Source of the DNA: Capsicum annuum
Lineage: Eukaryota; Streptophyta; Magnoliopsida; Solanales; Solanaceae
DNA length: 64,000 bases
Assembly (NCBI RefSeq): GCF_002878395.1
Contig: NC_061120.1
Span: 96,334,583-96,398,582 of the forward strand
Direction of reading: 5' to 3'
The notes beneath the pieces were generated by a model. It made no database searches, was not told the DNA's origin, and saw only the letters and a list, made by a program, of their open reading frames with translations. Numbering within the stretch: position 1 is the first letter of the stretch; every line of letters starts with the position of its first letter. Both the position numbers and the translations under genes were made by a program. This document shows positions 60,163 to 64,000 of this stretch, piece after piece.

Positions 60163-62270
60163 AACTTGGTATCAGAGCCTAAGGTTCAATAGTGTCCTAG
60201 GAAGTCTGAAATCTGCATCAAGTAGAGTCTTCTACATGGGCGTGTTGTGCACCATACTTATGTGCAGGAGGCTATGAGATGTTTTAGGTACATTTTCCCT
60301 TATTTCATATCTCAAGATCGTGCTATAGAAAGTTTCTCTAAGGATCCCATGTAGATTCACATCAGGATCCCCTCATGTCAATGTTACCTTACTTTTAAGG
60401 TAATAGAAATAGTGAAGCTCAAGTACTAAAGATAGGGCTTTCTCATGAAGTCCCTGAAGACAGTTATAGGATTTACCACATGCTCAGATAATATCCCCTC
60501 AGTTCAGTCATGTTTCAAAGTTGTAAAGATTTCATTTATGATCATGAGAACTCATTTGTAAGCTTAAATCCAATTTTTCATATTCCATTAGATCCCTTCT
60601 CCGAATCTTATGATAGTATAGACCTGGAATTTTAAGCATAGACCTAAGAGTTTAGTAGTAGATGAGTTGGGATAGTATTATCTAGTCTGACTAGATAATG
60701 TATTCATTGGGATAGTTGTACCAAGGTAAATCAGGAGGCTTGAACAGTGCAAGCTAGAATTTAAGTTTTTTTACTTGAAATTAAGCATGATGGTGTAGAT
60801 GTGATATTAGTAGTATATAAGGAAATAGAAGCATTTGATGTGATTAGTAGGATGGGAAGGTGTCGAACAGAGTATAAGAATGTGATGATAGATCAAGTGA
60901 CCAAGTCAGACTCTCAGATTCCATTAGTAGTGCCAGTATGTATAGAAAAGCAGTAAGGGAAGACGATTCCCAACCCATGCTCTTCTCAATACAAATATTT
61001 CTAATTCATCTATCACGAAATCCACTAAGGTCTTACATATCAAATCTATGATCACGAACCACAATCATGCACTTTTCCATAAATCTTGTACGGTTTTATT
61101 TACTAGTATAAATGATCTCAGTTTACCCCGCAATACAAATCAATTCCATGAACACGGCTTATGTTCATACATTTTCCATAGAATCATCAGTTCTTTCAGT
61201 TCCCCGCATAGGGAGTTGATCTAAATAAGTTTGTATCATGAATCATGTCTCACGAATACAAAAAACTTAAAACATAGATCATGCAACTCATAACTCATGT
61301 ACACGTATTATGATTTATAGTATACTCAGCTTTCATGACTCATGCTATGCCCCTACAGATAAGATAAATTCATACTACATCATGTATATCCTTAGTTCAA
61401 TCCTTTTTGGTAAATCCATGCTCAGCTAACTCATGTTAGTCAATCAGTCCCTTCTCGTATGCATAATACTCTATGGTCTCAGTCCAGCTATTCAGACTAA
61501 GTACAATTTAGTCTTGCATACCCAGTATTCAGTTACTAGTAATTTAGTTAATCAGATAAGTTAGAATTTTTATGCACTCGTAATCAGCTAAGTTCATACA
61601 TCATGTCTCAATTTTTAGATCCCAACTATTAAGTCACAATTCTATTCTTAAGTGCCCTATACACCGCCTTAGTTTTCCTTAGTGTCTCAGCTAATTCAGT
61701 ATTCTTCAAAGGACCTACAGTCCCAAGGGGGAAATACCCTTTATCCCCCGACCTTATGTGATTTAAACATACCACTTTCTTTTCTTTAGATGAATCCAAC
61801 TAGAGGAAGGGTTACTTATAAGCTGACCCTCTAGTACTAAATTTTAGTCATAATCTCTATTCTTAATAGCTTATTTTAGCCCACGATACTCTATCTATGT
61901 CATGCATTACATACTCAGTTCAACTCCAGACTCATTCATGTTCTCATGCTTTCGCTCATGCATATTAGGTTATTAATCACGTTATTCATATAATCATGCA
62001 TCAGATATGTATGGACTCAGCTTATTAGTTATGCATCAGATATGCATTCTAGTTTTGAGAAATCTTAGCTCATCAGTACACTGAGTCCTTCATTTATAAA
62101 TCAGTTACGTATGCATCAGATATGCATGTTCAGTATGATATATTCATTTTGTCAGTCATGTCAGCCATGAAATCATATTCAGTCATTCATGCTCAATACT
62201 CATGTCAATTGCCTTTTCTCCCCTCTCAGTCAGTCACATTAGAGGATGAATGTTCCCAAGGGGTAGATAC
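60163..62270 (+). mobile_element. Element C internal region, gag-pol deleted
   Basis: Only 2.1 kb lie between PBS and 3' LTR, with no gag, protease, RT or integrase motif. The leader runs to a pyrimidine tract and an ATG at 61790 that opens a 14-codon frame (MNPTRGRVTYKLTL then stop). The opening MNPTRGR resembles the start of gag in related elements, from memory. Soon after, at about 61840, the sequence matches the 3' tail (56247 onward), so the coding part seems excised there. A purine tract aagggggaaata lies at 61725-61736. Confidence 0.65.
60168..60180 (+). other. Primer binding site of element C
   Basis: tggtatcagagcc, an exact match to the plant initiator Met tRNA complement, six bases after the LTR end at 60162. 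It is the best preserved PBS in the window, in agreement with the LTR similarity suggesting a younger copy. Confidence 0.85.
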
Positions 62271-64000
62271 TGTAAGACCCTATAGAAATCGCATGTCAAA
62301 ATCAGCTTGTAAAGCTCCATGAGAGTTCCAACACTTAGAAATTTTTTTTGTCAAGTGTTCAAGTTTAACACTTACTCTCATTTTAGACCTCCTAACTTTG
62401 GGGATTTATTTGATGACCTTCCCGACCACCATTTTTAAAATTTCAAGTTGTTTTACGAAGGGGAAAGTCCCTAGTATGTATTGGATATTTTTGGGTGTAT
62501 TTTGGGCTCATTTTATTGGCTAACTCACTGGTTTGAAATGCTCCCGCATTCCGGACACATTTCAGGTCAAAAATTTCAGTCAACTTCAAACTATTATAAC
62601 TTGATGCATATAATAAACTGTGAGAGCTTCTATATATCAATAGCAATATCTTTGAGTGTTCTTTCCAATGCAATTGGTTTCATCCAATTCGAACATTGGA
62701 GTAAAAAGTTATGATCAATTTACTTCAGCCTATCATCCTAAAAACAACGGAGGACAACTGCATCTTTCTCTCTTTCTCCAGGGGTGTTTTTGTCTTTCCC
62801 ACCCCAATATATATACACACAGACACGAGATTCAGCATAATTTAGCAACATATGCTTGATTTCTCTCAAAATTCATCAAGAGCAAGAAGAGAGTTTGCAA
62901 TTAGGAATTTAATTTTAAGAAATTCTCTCCGTCGATCTTCATAAAATAAAGAGCTAAGGTATGCATAGTGTTCATCCATGGATTCCTTTCATCGTTGGAA
63001 CTCAAGAATCAAGTTTTAATTTATGTATCATGAATATTTTGTGGTGGAATGATTATGTTCACATTGATGATGTTAAATTTAATTTTTAATTCCATGAGTT
63101 ATCTCAAGAATCATGAAAACTAATTTATTTTGTAATATTATTCATATGAACTTTATGTAGAGTTCTTGAAATTGCAAGTTGGACATTGATGATCATGTTG
63201 TTGGTGTTGAATGATTCCCAAGTTGGGATCTTTATGCGAAATCATAAAACTATGTTGAAATATAAGTTGAAGTCCATGAACCTGGTGATTTATACTTTGT
63301 GAAAATTTTATGATTTCACTATGCCTAAGTTGTGCATGAAAGGTGTTTGATTGAATTTTTAAGAGAAACAAGAAACATGTAGTATGGATTAATATGGCGT
63401 AAAAGGTGAATTCATTCCATTGACCTCATGCTTGAATGGATTACATGCTATTGTTGTCCAATGAATATGTTGTTGGAATATCATGATGTTAGAGTATGAA
63501 ATTTTGATCTTGATTATATACATTACTACCATAAACAAGATTATGTTAACCATGTACTTCCTGAAATCCCCAACTTATTCTATTATGAATGGTTGATATG
63601 GAACATGTATTCAAGAATGTAAAGGAATGTCATTTTCCTTCTATCGAGTCCTAGGGGTACTTGTATATCTGCGTAGAGCTATGTATTGTTTTCACGGTAC
63701 TCTCAGTCAAGCCTTGGTCAGTAGAATTCAGTCAGTCTCATAACTTAGGAAAACTCATGTAAAGGCCGTATCAGTTCAATTTTACTCAGTACTCAGTAAT
63801 CTATGTAATCTTAATAACATTTTGTCAGTCTATGGAATTCAGTGAATCTCAGTATCAGTACAATTTAGTTCAGTATTCAACTCAAACATTATTAAACTCA
63901 GTTAGCTAACAAAACTCAGTAGCATTTAGTCAGTTAACAGAATTCTGTTGTGTTCTGCTAGTCATCGGAACTCAATAAACTCAGTCCACGTTCAGTTTAG
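62271..64000 (+). repeat. Element C LTR C2 (3' LTR), running off the window
   Basis: Starts tgtaagaccc after aggatgaatgttcccaagggg and matches C1 over all visible 1.73 kb, including the TATA region and the ttctatcgagtcct block near 63640. ORFs 62443-62673, 62481-62714, 62656-62859 and 63153-63371 are LTR sequence; the 62481-62714 protein is the counterpart of the 57090-57347 one. Confidence 0.85.
62806..62816 (+). promoter_or_regulatory. TATA box of LTR C2
   Basis: aatatatataca, at the site equivalent to the TATA of C1. Confidence 0.5.

Noticed and set aside
1..64000. CRISPR-like or phage-like arrays, operons, tRNA or rRNA genes
   Set aside because: Repeats found are LTRs and short tandem units without spacer structure; no cloverleaf or rRNA core sequence was seen, and everything points to plant nuclear DNA.

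Overview
The window looks like repeat-packed plant nuclear DNA, most likely from a Solanaceae species. Capsicum or Solanum is a guess based on remembered element families; no search was run. The sequence is AT-rich and has no intact gene. Every coding trace I can name belongs to a transposable element, and all are broken by stop codons and frameshifts. No long ORF, tRNA, rRNA, CRISPR array or bacterial-type operon is visible. The backbone is Ty3/gypsy chromovirus-like elements (gag, protease, RT, RNase H, integrase, chromodomain-like tail), recognised by their protein motifs, by TGGTATCAGAGCC-type primer binding sites and by 2 to 3.3 kb LTRs. Layout, left half. 1-5032: element A (minus strand; RT, protease, gag, PBS, 5' LTR), cut by the window edge and sitting in an older LTR piece (5033-5604). 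5605-6280: unassigned AT-rich DNA. 6281-11568: an older LTR fragment with a 39-bp triple repeat, interrupted by element X, two minus-strand LTRs around a ~340-bp remnant that keeps only the chromodomain-like end of pol. 11600-13900: two unrelated plus-strand LTR fragments. 13900-22627: element B, a nearly full-length minus-strand gypsy copy with a truncated 3' LTR. 22824-27438: element D, a non-autonomous LTR element carrying a decayed 'putative plant transposon protein' ORF. Layout, right half. 28124-46750: compound element E (plus strand), read as LTR - internal 1 - LTR - internal 2 - LTR with a shared central LTR. Internal 2 has lost its PBS and leader and its protease and most of RT, and it is split by a 5'-truncated minus-strand LINE (39512-43733). 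46751-48901: unassigned. 48902-50559: a plus-strand LTR fragment, G. 50560-56245: minus-strand LTRs H1 and H2 plus the 3' tail of H2. 56246-64000: plus-strand element C of the same LTR family, with tail, LTR, a 2.1 kb internal region lacking gag-pol, and a second LTR running off the window. H2 and C face each other tail to tail, forming a large imperfect inverted repeat. There is no functional network of genes. The only workable reading is a history of insertion, nesting, LTR-LTR recombination and deletion. I saw nothing that I can support as a new functional system. The structural points most worth checking are the shared-LTR compound element with the LINE inside, the inverted H2/C pair, the second purine tract in the C/H internal region, and the chromodomain remnant kept in X.
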